A DNA stretch of 64,000 nucleotides from Zerene cesonia (GCF_012273895.1 NW_024045135.1:1178001-1242000); one strand, 5' to 3'. Shown: positions 1 through 11,665, counted from the first letter of the stretch. Program-made: numbers and translations. The notes: a model not told the origin generated them from the letters alone.

Positions 1-32
1 ATCCGTTAAAAAGTTTTTGATTTCTAATTGTT
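1..32. mobile_element. Family C right-arm fragment cut by the window edge
   Basis: ATCCGTTAAAAAGTTTTTGATTTCTAA matches the right arm of the copies at 14480 and 58770. Confidence 0.5.
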
Positions 33-250
33 TAGATTTGTTATGACCATGAACATTTGATGAGGCGTAAAATCATTTGCGAGAGGTCTTACGTTTCTGA
101 GGTTTTGCGTTTCTTTCTCATTGCAAATCACATTTTTGGAAGTAACCGCCGCCCAGAATGATTCCCCGGGGCCTGATTTCGTTTTACGCGTGTATAGGTA
201 TTATTCATATTATGTAGAAAATTATGACTGTATTACTTTTTCAAACAAAA

Positions 251-535
251 GCAGTGGTGGCTCAATGGTGAGAACCTCGGACTTCAAAATCGATAAGTCG
301 GGGTTCGAGACCGGGCGAGCGTGCAGTAAATAAATTGATTTTTCAATTTATCTGCACATCACCACTGCTTAAAACGGTGAAGGAAAACATCTTGAGGAAA
401 CCGTCATGTCCGAGAATCAAAAGTTCGACGACATGTCTGCCAACCCACACTTGGCCAGCGTGGTGTATTATGGCCTGAACCCTCATAGGAGGCCTGGGTC
501 CCAGCAGTGGGAACATATAAAGGCTGATGATAATG
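251..535 (+). mobile_element. tRNA-derived SINE (family A), full length with TSD
   Basis: Head GCAGTGGTGGCTCAATGG contains a Pol III box A and GGTTCGAGACC is box B. The body includes a fold (attgatttttcaat) and the tail is a short GATGAT-type run. A 16-base target-site duplication, ACTTTTTCAAAC(A/T)AAA, flanks it at 235-250 and 536-551 with one mismatch. Confidence 0.85.
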
Positions 536-1558
536 ACTTTTTCAAACTAAAAGTTTAACCCGGCAGTTCGCTCCACTTGTTACCTTTTACACTATCTACA
601 GGAAAGTAGTAGCAGGTTAGTAGAAAAAAGGTGTTTCTAGTGAAGCTATAACTCAAACTCGGCCAACTCACACTTGGTCACTGTTGCATGTACCCTTATT
701 ACTATGTTTGTGTGTAATGGTAGTGTTCATATTTCATCAACACAATGACATATGGTCTGGTGAAGATAATCGCAGCGTTATTCGGTAAGAGTCCAATTGT
801 TTAAAGTCTTGTATCCTCTCTTTGGTCTTCATAATTTACTTGTTAACTTTGTATAAAACTATTACGTTATTTAATATAATTAGTGAATTCGATACACAAT
901 ATAATAATTAGTTTGCTATTGGAGTACACATTATCTAATAAAGTTAATTTATGGGTTCAATCATGTATGGGTTTTCGGTACCGATAACGGTATTGATAAC
1001 GTTATAATTACACCGATTATTCAGTTATTATGTGTCAGTTATGCGCATCATAATTAGCTAAACCAGTGAAATGCTGATTTATTAATATATTGCCATCAGT
1101 TAATGGCAAATACGAATGTTTATTAGCACAAGTATAATGTTAATGGGTTTATGTTTTAATGTTTAATTTGTTGTATTATCGTTATGATATAGATACAGTT
1201 GCTTGAAGTCAAATAAAATAAAACGTAAATGTTGTCTGACAGAGATTGCCGACGTGTATTGTTATTTGTTTACTTTATTCTATACTGAGCATAAGGAGTG
1301 GACTGGGTAGGGTGAGAAAAAGGATCTCCACTTAATGGCAAACTACATGATAATAGTGTGTATTATATAATTTCAGTGCAACACGCTTTCCAACAAATTC
1401 ATATTTTAAAGAAAACACGTATTGCATTTAAGATTTACGTTTACGTACAGGGAAACAAATTATTCATTTTTTCATATTTATATTATTCTTGAAGTCTATG
1501 AAGTATATTCGGATTATAAAAGCCACTTAATGAATTACTTGCATTTTATATAACTTAC

Positions 1559-1738
1559 TAGCCTTTGCCCGCAGCTTCGCACGCGTTAATTCGTAGTAGT
1601 TTAATAGATGTTATTATACGTATAAACCTTCCTCTTAAATCACTCTATTGAAAAACTCCCATCAAAATCCGTTGCGTAGTTTTAAAGATTTAAGCATACA
1701 TAGACACAGAAAAGCGACTTTGTTTTATACTATTTAGT
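1559..1738 (+). repeat. Family E repeat
   Basis: CTAGCCTTTGCCCGCAGCTTCGC ... AAAATCCGTTGCGTAGTTTTAAAG ... GACTTTGTTTTATACTAT. Confidence 0.7.
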
Positions 1739-1903
1739 GATTACAGGCTAATTTTTCTATAGTTGGTTATTATTTATTCGTTGAACGTATGAAGCAACCG
1801 TTTCTAATATATGTTGGATGCCTCTCCTTTGATATTTTATAGGTAACACTTTTATATTATTGTGTAATACTTTGTTGAATAAGTTCTAACCAATCAATTG
1901 AAA

Positions 1904-2178
1904 GCAGTGGTGGCTCAGTTTTGAGAACCTCGGACTTTAAAATCGATAAGTCGGGGTTCGAGACCGGGCGAGCGTGCAGGAAATTAAATGATTTTTCAAT
2001 TTATCTGCACATGTAGATATCATCACCACTGCTTAAAACTGTGAAGGAAAACATCGTGAGGAAACCGGCATGTCCAAGAATAAAAAGTTCGACGACATCA
2101 TCTGCCAACAACCCTCATATGAGGTCTATGTCCCAACAGTGGGAACATATATATCATATGATGATGAGGCTGATGATG
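1904..2178 (+). mobile_element. tRNA-derived SINE (family A), full length with perfect TSD
   Basis: Same head, box B and tail as the copy at 251. A perfect 12-base duplication, AATCAATTGAAA, flanks it (1892-1903 and 2179-2190), showing LINE-type insertion. The two short frames inside are shadows. Confidence 0.9.
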
Positions 2179-2502
2179 AATCAATTGAAAAATGGGCCCA
2201 TTGTCAAGCAATCAAATGTAATTTCAAAGAAAGTGATTTTGTATATCTTCAATCTCGAATGTATATATACCTACGTTGTTAGGTCAGTATGTTTGCAGCT
2301 GCTTCAATTGTTTAGATCTAGCGTAAATTTAGCAAATCTAGACTAATGATGTTACCCCTCCTGACTTATTAGCGTTATAACTCAGCTAACCGCTTATACA
2401 TGCAGCTCTCAAATAAGCATTTATCCGTTGACGATGTATGGAGTAAATTTTTCATTCCTTTACGCAGATCTATATATAATGTATATTTCCATGTGAGTTT
2501 TA

Positions 2503-2504
<2 letters not shown>

Positions 2505-2570
<66 letters not shown>
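2505..2570. repeat. (TA)n microsatellite, about 33 units
   Basis: Uninterrupted TA dinucleotides. Confidence 0.95.
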
Positions 2571-2573
<3 letters not shown>

Positions 2574-2872
2574 TGACAAGTATGCTGGGGACCATATTTT
2601 AAGTAATGCCTACCTTGTTTAATAAATTATTTTTATATTGCTTTATATACTAAGAAATTATTGGCCTGCTTAGAAGAGGAATTTGGGTTGCCTGGAAGAG
2701 ATCACTTCTTAGTGATAAGGCCACCCAACAAATTGTACTCTTTTTCTTTTTTATCGTGTTATTAATATATATTTAAAGTTTCTTTACCTGTACAATTTTT
2801 GTTGAAGTGTTATAAATAAATAAATAATTATGTGTTGAAAACATAACATTACGAAATATTATCTGAAAATAC

Positions 2873-3016
2873 CTGTAAATGTTTCTCAAACTCCTCCTCA
2901 ATGACGCTGCCATTGTAGAATCTGTTTTCAGCTGTGGTGTTGGGGAAGTAGAAGCCTCGGCGGCACACGCAGCGGTACGAGCCCCGGCGGAAGCCAAGCC
3001 CCGGCACGGGGACACA
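2873..3016 (-). CDS. GPR158/179-like GPCR, Cys-rich EGF-like exon
   Basis: This exon is exactly 144 bp (48 codons), phase 0 at both ends, between acceptor ttcttacag|TGTGTC and donor TTACAG|gtattt. It begins CVPVPGLGFRRGSYRCVC and continues with RRGFYFPNTT, a partial EGF/calcium-binding-EGF-like pattern (C-x14-C-x-C). It carries NTT and NGS glycosylation sequons and ends in an acidic helix-like EEEFEKHLQ. In GPR158-family receptors a Cys-rich stalk links the Cache domain to the seven-helix bundle, and this exon fits that position. The exon is noticeably GC-richer than its surroundings. The next exon (rest of the stalk, then the membrane helices) is not visible in positions 1-2872 and should lie beyond the window. 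Confidence 0.87.
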
Positions 3017-3039
3017 CTGTAAGAAATCACATTTTTTTA

Positions 3040-3195
3040 TGCCTGAGCGGACAACTAAGCTGGTGATTCGCCTGATGATCACCATTACCCATGAACGTTT
3101 GGAAAGGTAGTGCCGACTGCGATGCCCGTTTTTAAGGGGAAGGGAAAGGATTGACGACTGAAAAGAAGGAATGGACTATGAAGGGTAAAACTTTC
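3040..3195 (+). repeat. Family G dispersed repeat beside the EGF-like exon
   Basis: TTTATGCCTGAGCGGACAACTAAGCTGG, ATCACCATTACCCATGAACG and GGGGAAGGGAAAGGATTGACG. It starts within 25 bases of the exon's acceptor. Confidence 0.55.
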
Positions 3196-3609
3196 TTCCA
3201 TTAATTTTCCTATTGACGTGACAACGTCTTAAATTAGGTTGCGGCTCGGAGTCACTCATATAAAAGTGTAACGCCCGGTAAAGTTACGATGATCCGAACT
3301 ATGATCGGTCCGCCGCGCGCGCAGCACTAGAGAATTAGGCGCATTGAATCGGCGCATGCTTATATCTCTGTCTCTGTCTTTCTCTAGCGTTCTTGGCGTA
3401 ATATTCATATCAATAAATATTCTACCGAGAAAAAGACGTTGTCACGTAAAATCTTCGCCCGTAAAACCGACTTTACAGGCAACCATTTTTTGATAAATTT
3501 AAGGCCGCGTAATTCTGATGTCTTAATTTATTTCTTCATTTATATTTTTGACAATCAACATTAAACGATATCCTTAAGCGAAGCATCACACATTGTATTA
3601 CAACATTTA

Positions 3610-3810
3610 TATAACTACACGCTCATCCCGACTCCGCCCGGATATCATGATTCCTGTTTTATCCCAAGGGAGCATGTAATCGCGATAAAAAGTATCCTAT
3701 CACCCAAGTCAGCTCATACCCTGTCTGTATACCAAATTTCATCAAAACCCGTTCAGCGTGATTGACGGACAAACATCCAAACAAATAAACTTTCATATTT
3801 ATAATATTAG
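3610..3810 (+). repeat. Family H dispersed repeat
   Basis: ACGCTCATCCCGACTCCGCCCG ... CAAATTTCATCAAAACCCGTTCAG ... TTATAATATTAGTGTGATAA. Copies also at 29386-29520 and 55655-55862. Confidence 0.7.
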
Positions 3811-4716
3811 TGTGATAAAATATGAATTTAATAAATTTAATTTTCAACATAGCATCTCATGACCAATATCTCGTAATGGCCATTGAATTAAATATTTTTT
3901 GCCATTAAAATTTAAGTGCGCCTTGTTTCAAGTCAATTTGTATTGTCCTCTACAAATATATCAATTTCAGAATGAAATTTATTACTTTAAGTGCTTTTAT
4001 CATTATTGCATTCGTAATTTGGCTTTTGTTAAATTGCCTATTGTCTAAATATGTTAATCATTTGTTTGGACTTTTTAAAGTCAATTATTTAATATGTTTG
4101 ACTTTAAAAATATATATTCATAAAATAACTGACTTTTAATATAATGAAAATAGCATTTGTGATTTTTCAAATAATAGAAAGAATAAAACGAATACAACTC
4201 AATAAAACAATACAACAAAATCGGTCAAGTGCAATTCGCTCTCGTGACACTAAGAGTTCCGTATAAGTGAGCTAAACAGTAGCTGCTAAAAAAATTATCC
4301 ATCCAATTTGTGACCGTGCCAACCGTTGCTTAACATCGATTTATTATTATTTATTGTTATAACGGAAACAGTAAAACATCAAACTGTCTATAACTATCAC
4401 GTTTTATTAAATATGGCCAGGCGACAGACGGACGGAGAGACGGACAGACGGAAAGCGAAGTTGTGAAAAATATAAAATGAAGTCAGGTTAGTAAAATTCC
4501 ATTTACTGTTAAAGAACGGCTGAACGGGTTTTCGAGATTCGATTTAACTCTTCTTGGACAAGGATAATAACTGATGCTCATATATTTTATCTAAGACCAC
4601 GTATGACACTAAACGATTATATTCCTCTCTAATAAAAAACACACACCACCTTGTAAACATCAAATAAATTATCCCAAACGGTCAATTAATGTGATAAATC
4701 ATTTTTAAAACGTCCA

Positions 4717-4980
4717 CTACGCTTCCCTACCGATCTCCGAACGCACGCTCGTAAAATCATCATTTTTCGTATCGAATATAAGCGTGCGATTGATGATATC
4801 CGCTTTACGACGGGCCTGACAAGAAAAACCCGGTTCCGTTGTAAAATAAATGCAAATGGCGGCTATCGGGTCGGCGGTATGCAATACCGTGACGCTTCGA
4901 TGGACGCTTCTGTTTACGTCACGTCCAAAACTACCGTATATAAAAGGTGTTATCCTATTCCTCAAGTGGTCTAGTAGCAA
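4717..4980. promoter_or_regulatory. CpG-richer intronic island, possible regulatory element
   Basis: Compared with the AT-rich intron around it, this stretch has many CG dinucleotides (GTCGGCGG, CGACGGGCC, ACGTCACGTCC) and no match to the repeat families here. A TATATAAAAGG motif lies at about 4937-4947. The minus-strand frame through it (87 codons, TTG start) resembles nothing I know. It could instead be an unrecognised exon. Confidence 0.25.
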
Positions 4981-5663
4981 AAGATAGATTGTATTGCGCT
5001 GGATTTGTTACACTTGCTAAGATAGTTAGCCTGTTACGTAACAAACACTTAAAATCCGTATATATGTAAATAGTGAGAGACAACATTAAAGATTTGAGTG
5101 AAATTATTATCTTGTTAGATTTTTACTATTAGCTTTAAATATACAAAATTAATTAATCTTCCTTAACTTAAACCTTTTCTTTTATACGCACACACTCAAA
5201 AATCAATAAAAAAAAAACAGGTTAACGCATAAACACAAGGTTGTATTCATAAACATACCATATAGCAAATATGCGTATAAAATAGCTTCACTCAAGAGCG
5301 ATGAATAAAGAAATGATGTAAAAACACCTACGGCAGCCAACAGCGAATGAAAAATGGCAACCCCTGGCGACCCCTGGCGCGCTTCTGCGTATCACTGTCC
5401 ATTTATAAATTCGGTCCGTCTATACGAAGTGCTATACTGTTGCGGCGTAAATTTGAATTTATTACGTTATAAAATTTTTCGTATAAACAACGATACTGTG
5501 GCTTTTAGCCCTCTGCAAAGCGGATTGTACTAATGAAAACGCTAGGATTCATAATATTCTGGGGATTGAAGGCAATGAGTGTCATAGAACGATGGTATAT
5601 TAAACGGGTTTTTTAAATAAGCAAAGGAAACGATCGAAACTGCATTCCCTATTATAGAGACAC

Positions 5664-5850
5664 TAGCTGACCCGGCAAACGCTGTTCTGCCTTACTCTTA
5701 TCATTTAGGGGGAAAAAAAATAGATGTTTGCCGATTCTCATAGATACCGGATAAGCACAAAAAATTTCATCAAAATCGGTCAAGCCGTTTCGGAGGAATA
5801 TGGCAACGAAAACTGTGACACGAGAATTTTATTATAGAGATATATTTCTG
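5664..5850 (+). repeat. Dispersed repeat (CTGACCCGGCAAACGCTGTTCTGCC type)
   Basis: Starts CTAGCTGACCCGGCAAACGCTG and ends ACACGAGAATTTTATTATAGAGAT. The same start recurs at about 35610-35650 (CCGCCAAACGCTGTTCTGCC), so the family is dispersed. Confidence 0.6.
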
Positions 5851-6049
5851 AATCGCGCAAGCGAAATTTTCTCGCTACAGAGGCATATATACAACTTTCT
5901 AACATCGTTCAACTGAGGCCTTACCGGACAGGCCTTACATCCTCGATCAGTCTACGTGACTGGTCAAGGATGTGAGGGCTTTTTCGATGGAGGAATTCTT
6001 CCTTCCTCCACACCTATAAAGGATTCATAATTAGCTCAGATATTATGCC

Positions 6050-6285
6050 CTATGCGACACGGACCTCCTATAAGAATTCAGGAAATAATTCACCACACTG
6101 GCTAAGAGCGGGTAGGTTCATGCCATATCTCATCGAACACTTCAGTGTCGGACATGCCTGTTTCCTCACGATGTTTTCCTGTATCGATTCGAGCAGTGGT
6201 GTGAATAGCGCGTAGATCTGGAACCTGCCAGGTCTCGAACCCTGACTCTTCGACTTATATCCGACGTGTTTACCACTGCTAAAGA
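6050..6285 (-). mobile_element. SINE family A, old diverged copy, minus strand
   Basis: Blocks GTTTCCTCACGATGTTTTCC and GGTCTCGAACCCTGAC (box B complement) with the head complement ACCACTGCT at the end. Several indels. Confidence 0.65.
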
Positions 6286-6807
6286 ACAATGCTTATATGT
6301 ACTTCGTCTAACGTCAATTATCTATATTATAACTCTACCAGCTTTGGTTGGCAGCTTCGTTCGTGTGGTCAAAATAAATCTTCATGAAATTGATCAAAAT
6401 CCTTTCTTAGTGGATTAAACTATTACACTGTTTCAAGACCCCCTTTCATTATTATTTATTTATAGTTAAATTTATAGTTATTTTACTGTTTTATTATATT
6501 TATAGACTTGTAGTATATAAATATACATTTTTGACATTGTCATAAACAAATCAAGTTCAATAAGAAGTTAATAAAAAAGTACGGACCCGATGTATTCTAG
6601 GAGAAATATTGTCGATATGTTTTGACCTTTGCAAAGAGTAAATAAAATGAACCCCATGATAATGGTTGGTACACACGAATCTGAACTATAGATTTTTTTT
6701 AATCTTAATTACTTACAGAGGTTTTGTATTCTGTTCGCAACTTTATTATTTTGTAACTTTTACCAACGAAAGATACACGGCCTATTTGGATCCAAAATGC
6801 GACAGTT

Positions 6808-7005
6808 ATTTTCTTTTGTTTGATTTTACGCGAGTATTATATATTTAGTTATTAAAGACTTTTTAACGGATTTTAAACACGATTTATTCATTATATTATT
6901 AACCCGATGTTTCGTGGTCACGTGGAGAAGCTCGCTGTAAAGTGTTCGAAACGTCGGGTTAATAATAAAACCGGGTTTAAAAGTCTTTAATTTCTAAATG
7001 CGATA
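6808..7005. mobile_element. Fold-back MITE-like element, family C
   Basis: Arms ATTAAAGACTTTTTAACGGATTTTAAAC...CATTATATTATTAACCCGATG and its inverse ...CGGGTTAATAATAAAACC...GTCTTTAATTTC flank a CACGTGGAGAAGCTCGCTG centre. The extra flank TTTGATTTTACGCGAGTATTA is shared with other copies. Confidence 0.7.
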
Positions 7006-7604
7006 GTTGTTTGTTCGTCAAATCATGGAAATTAGAGAATATATAACAAGTCATAGTAAACAATTAGAAGTTAATTAGGGTTTGCAAAAATTTAATTTAA
7101 ATTGTAATCTCCTGCATCGAATCGATTAAAACAAACTGGTTAATTGGGAAAAAAAAAAACCGACCCGAAATTTGCCTTCCACTCCTAATAAACGCTCCTG
7201 CCAAACACGGTGCGTGTGAACCTTCCCTTATCTAGGGATTTGGCGATACCCGCCTTATTTGTTATTGTCACGATTTTATTTATAGAAGATATAGACAATG
7301 GAATAGTTTTTCTAGCCTTCACCGAAGATAAACATCGTAATCCTCGAGACTATATTGAACATTTGCGTGTTTATGGTTTTTAATAAAATAAAATAAGCAT
7401 TCAGTGACACTTTCTGTCTATTGATGATGTTATAGGAAAGGTTCTCAACTAGGTTGATTGTATTTAAGGTACTTGGTGGGCATACATTAATAAGGAAGGC
7501 GATTTTTTCGACTTCCCCTCTTCAACCTTGAACTTTGAACATAATGTGTATAGTGCATAATTTTAAAGACATTTTGAAATAAAGCTCCACTACTAAATGC
7601 TATT

Positions 7605-7880
7605 ATTCTACTAATATTATTAATCCTACTATAATCCTACTAGTCCTACTAATCCTATCCTACTAATATCCTACTAATCCTACTAATATTATAAATGCGA
7701 AAGTTTGTAAGGAGTGTGTGTGGTTGCTCTTTCAGGCAAAAACTGCTGAACCGATTGCAATGAAATTTGGTACGTAGACAGCTGGACAACTGGTATTGTG
7801 AATGATATTGACATCGGTTTAGTAGTTTTTGTATGAAAACATTACAAACATACTTACACAAATCTTTCCTCTTCAAGTGT
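7605..7880 (-). repeat. Family D repeat with expanded CCTACTAAT end
   Basis: The terminus is an imperfect tandem run of CCTACTAAT-type units (about 7608-7690) before ATTATAAATGCGAAAGTTTG and GAACCGATTGCAATGAAATT. The other end is lost. Confidence 0.7.
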
Positions 7881-8175
7881 ATATTTATAGTAACGATGGA
7901 GATAAACTAACTTACAATAAAAAACATTTGTACCCATTCTACGAAATACGAAACGCAACTAGCTATTAACATTGTAAATGCAAGAGAAACTCTGTTTGTC
8001 CACCTGTCTATCACTTCGTCACACCTAAGCCATTGTACCGATGTGCATGAAATGTCAGAAGTCATATAAAATGTATGTATTCTTGCCGCATCTAAAATCT
8101 CAAATTTTCACTAACTTTCCCCTTTTTTTGTTTAAGTTTAGTAAGTTCTAATACATTCATATATATATTTATACC

Positions 8176-8200
8176 TAACGTAACGTAACGTAACGTCACG
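8176..8200. repeat. Short (TAACG)n tract
   Basis: CTAACGTAACGTAACGTAACGTCACG: about four and a half pentamer units. Confidence 0.8.
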
Positions 8201-9573
8201 ATTTGTTATATATACATACAACATACGTTTATAGTAATAGTTCTATTATAACACCGAGCGCCTTGTAATAAAAGGGACATACGAATTTTCTCAAATATTT
8301 CGTGATCGCCCCGGGGGCGAAGGACGAAAGTTTGTCTCTAAAGTAGTTTAATAGATGAAAGTTTGAACAGCCTTATTGTTACTTTAAGTTAGGATTGAAT
8401 TTTGTATTTATGGGTCACGTGTTTGGCCAGTTTCTTCAAGCATTCCCATTTAAATATGTTACATTTGAGTATAATGGATGACGATGCAATATATTATGCC
8501 CGTGGCTAGTGGCACTCAACAGTGCAGTCGTTCCTAAGATAAACGCACTCAAACACAAATTCTTCGGCCCTATATTAAACATAGATTATCACACATGTCA
8601 AAGGCAGGTTGAATATCAACCGATGTTAAAGACTTTTGTCGTTTCTTCACTTCATTTTCCTTGATCACGCTTTTTAAAAGACCTTAACAACTGCTTATGT
8701 AATTGCTTTTAAAAAATCCTTCTAAACAAAACAGCTTCAATCCGCTTACGCAAACACAAATATACTACTAGATCTTGTATCTAAACAGTACACCGCAACG
8801 CTCGAATATGCTGATACCAAGATCCCTTCCAGGCAATCCGGCTAAATGCGTCCCACAGTTGGCGTCAATTCGCAATCCTGTTAAGACGAGGCCCTAAGGG
8901 AGAATGTCTTTGTAGATAACGCGCCAATTGAGATATGAATTTTACGATTACGACTTAATTGAGTATTTGGATGTGCTTTTTATAGTTTAAATCTGAGATG
9001 TTTTAAATTATTTGTAAGAAAATTACAATATACCAAAGCACGATGAATATTTTTCTGGGATATTGTGTTTCGATCGTTAGTAGTAAGTTTGATACTCGTG
9101 CTGATTCCTTTCCAAAATAATTTCTGCGACTAATACATTATATTTAAATAATTTCTGCGACTGCAGCTGATTACGGAATTCGTTTTTAAGTAATAAATTT
9201 GATAAGATATGCACTAGGAAACCCTGATCTGATCTGACTGATCGTAAACGCACGTATACTGTGGAAACCAAAGCTAAATTACAAGTAACACCATCAACTT
9301 CTATTAAGGTTAGGGAGGAGAATGTATTTAATGAATTAAAATCCCCGAAGAAACCCCTCGGTTATGTCAGACTCCCACTGAGCGGAAAACCATGGCTTAC
9401 TGAAAAGCATTTGTAGCAACCCGTTACCAGCCCAAGCACAGGATCAGAGAAGAAATGTGGTATAACCGCACAACCCTTCTGTAGACAGCGTAAGCAGGAT
9501 ACATCCAATGCATTACATCCCTGGTTCATTAGCCAACTCTTTTCACAACTTCATAGAAAACGAGTTCACTAAC

Positions 9574-9697
9574 CTCAGTGGTGGTCTTCTTACATTTGTC
9601 AGTACCGGCGAATATGTTTAGCTGGGTGGATCCTGGCTTCAAAGGGCACTGGTCGATGTCCACTCGCCGCAGGTCTATATCGATACCGCTGGTGCCT
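9574..9697 (-). CDS. GPR158/179-like GPCR, end of Cache domain / linker exon
   Basis: This 124-bp exon lies between acceptor tttctcctcag|AGGCACC and donor ACTGAG|gttagt. The first A completes a Lys codon with the AA carried over from the 19 kb exon. Then 41 codons run in frame from GTSGIDIDLRRVDIDQCP through NIFAGTDKCKKTTTE, and the exon ends in phase 0. The segment resembles the closing strands of a Cache domain (GTSGIDIDL) followed by a linker with two Cys before the Cys-rich EGF-like module. The neighbours are 9.3 kb upstream and 6.6 kb downstream on the same strand. The opposite-strand frame over this interval is only its shadow. Confidence 0.87.
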
Positions 9698-10007
9698 CTG
9701 AGGAGAAAGCGTATGATATATTTTCCTTTTCAGATTATTTATTATCCTTACTATTTAGTAAATGCCAGATTGGGAATGCTTGTCTCTATAATACATCGCA
9801 ATGGAGCGATTTTATGATATGATTCTAGTTTTAGAGAGTGACATTGGCTTTATCATGGTGAAGCATCTCATTACCCTGGGAATTTACTTGTCTACGCGAG
9901 CAAAGCCGCCGTTGGAACGCTATTATACAAATAATTATAAAGCGAAGCTTGTAATAATAAAATTTATGCAGTACGATAAGTTTTTATTAGTAATTAATGA
10001 AGCTTAA

Positions 10008-10105
10008 TCTTTAATTTTATAGCATTGAAATGCTTTATAAATGAAAAATATTGTAAGGAGAGAATAATTTATATACGAGACGGGATTCGAACCCACATCA
10101 TCTAT
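10008..10105. repeat. Short tRNA-like dispersed repeat (copy 1 of 2)
   Basis: TAGCATTGAAATGCTTTATAAATG ... GGGATTCGAACCCAC matches 48900-48997 (TAACATCGAAATGCTTTGTAAATG ... GGGATTCGAACCCACG). The GATTCGAACCC complement of a Pol III box B suggests another SINE-like family read from its 3' side. Confidence 0.5.
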
Positions 10106-10106
10106 G

Positions 10107-10210
10107 TAAATAAAACACATTATAATTTAACAGCTTATTTAATTGAGAAATCACATACTTTTAAAATTTCTCAATAAAAGAACCTGTTAAATTATACTAT
10201 GTTTTATTTA
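10107..10210. mobile_element. 104-bp hairpin MITE-like element
   Basis: Terminal inverted arms of 27 bases (TAAATAAAACA...TATAATTTAACAG) with few mismatches. An inner inverted pair ATTGAGAAAT/ATTTCTCAAT means nearly the whole element folds back. It abuts the tRNA-like repeat at 10008. Confidence 0.65.
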
Positions 10211-11462
10211 TATTTAAACTACAAGTAGTGGTATATAGCTTATATTGTAAGGGCAATTATTGATTTGTCTTTTTTCGTGAAATGTAAAAATAACATAGTT
10301 CTTACAAATATATTCTAACAAATTAAATTGTACCAAACTCAAACAAGCAAGAGAATACATTAAAACGGGGCAGCTAGTTGAATGGAAGGCGGTACGTGCA
10401 AACCGACATTTCGGCAACTCATTTAATGCTATTAGATTTCACTAAGCTCATCGTTATGTTTGTTGACATTCCAGAAACTTCTCTTATCCGCATTGGTAAG
10501 TCGATAATGAATCGCCATGCAGTTGTTGTTTAAGAATAAATCGGGCTATTTTAGAAACGCATTGATGGAAAACAAATCGATGGTTCTCTAACCACAGCTA
10601 CGAAAAAACGTGTACCTACATTATACTTTACTAATAAGTTATACTAAATACATATATTCCATTTTTGTTTCTATCGGTGTTCAAGCTGGTCGTACCAATT
10701 CAAATTATTGATATCCTAGTTGTAGATTCAATGTTCTTAGTTTAATTTGATAATTAATGACGACGTAACAGACTCGTAGTGAATGAGACCAAATATCTAT
10801 TTACAGCTCCAAGTTTCGTATTTCAATTCAGAATTGGAAACTTATTCAATTATTTAGAATTTTATACTATCAGGGTATTCATACACGAGCGGTAGTCGTC
10901 TCAGTAAAACTCATTTGTTGCATGTTTAATGAAGGAAATAAACAACAGTATAGTTGTGTAATTAATTGTTAAATGTATAATATACTGATTATAAATGCGG
11001 GTACCATCACCAAATTAACACGTTTTATTACGCAGAAGACTAACGCCTCTTCAAGTGGATACCCGAGATTAATAAGTATAGAAAGGATTAGAAGACAAAA
11101 GCATGGATTGATGAAGAGAATAAAGGAAAGACTAGAAAGGATAAGGAAATAGAATATAATATCCTCAACTCACCGAACGAAATACAGTAGCATTCGCTGC
11201 TATTTCATGCCAACTTTTAGCGGAGCGTTATTATAAATAAGCATTATTTAAAGCAATGACATATTCAACTATTTAAATCGCCCGATATTAAACAGCCTAA
11301 AGTGTAGAATTCCAATGATTATTCTATAAGTTAAGATTGACGTAACTGGTGATTCTGCCAGAGTGGATTAAATAGCGACAGAAATTAATTAAGTTTGAAT
11401 GTCTGCCTTATTCCTTAACATCAGAACCCTTCTGTAGTCTTATAAAGTTAGATTCATAAATA

Positions 11463-11665
11463 CTTGCTGCGCCCCGCGGTTTCACCCGCGTAAGTCCGTA
11501 TCCCGTAGGAATATCGGGATAAAAAGTTACCTATATGTTATTCCAGTTGTCCAGCTATCTACGTACCAAATTTTATTGCAATCGGTTTAGTAGTTTTTGC
11601 GTGCAAGAGCAACAAACATACACACATCTTTACAATCTTTCGCATTTATAATATTAGTAGGATGT
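11463..11665 (+). repeat. Abundant lepidopteran repeat, family D
   Basis: CTGCGCCCCGCGGTTTCACCCGCG ... ATATCGGGATAAAAAGTTACC ... CAATCGGTTTAGTAGTTTTTGCG ... TTATAATATTAGTAGGAT. No coding capacity. It is a non-autonomous piece (Helitron-like or an RTE 3' end; the sequence does not decide). Confidence 0.8.

Larger units (their letters stand above)
1..2872 (-). other. Part of the next intron of the GPR158-like gene (no exon seen)
   Basis: The sequence past donor gtattt contains two SINE copies, an E-family repeat and a (TA)n tract, but no Cys-rich or membrane-helix coding segment on the minus strand. The next exon must therefore be more than 2.87 kb away. Confidence 0.6.
3017..9573 (-). other. 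6.6-kb intron of the GPR158-like gene
   Basis: The intron lies between the 9.6 kb exon (donor gttagt) and the 3.0 kb exon (acceptor ttcttacag). It holds repeats (3.05-3.25, 3.61-3.81, 5.66-6.29, 6.81-7.0 and 7.62-7.8 kb) and CpG-richer islands at about 4.72-4.98, 5.33-5.42 and 8.80-8.94 kb. Other stretches are AT-rich and featureless to me. Confidence 0.75.

Noticed and set aside
121..333. Small frame with GGSMVRTSDFKIDKSG
   Set aside because: The second half is the SINE family A head read in frame. No independent protein character.
5900..5975. Rho-independent-like hairpin (CATCCTCGATCAG / TGGTCAAGGATG)
   Set aside because: Bacterial termination does not apply. It is a short imperfect inverted repeat beside SINE A remains.
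7605..7690. CRISPR-like array of short direct repeats
   Set aside because: Units are contiguous and imperfect without spacers, at a known repeat terminus, in a eukaryotic genome.
8176..8200. Interstitial telomeric repeat
   Set aside because: The unit is TAACG, not the insect telomeric TTAGG/CCTAA, and has only about four copies.
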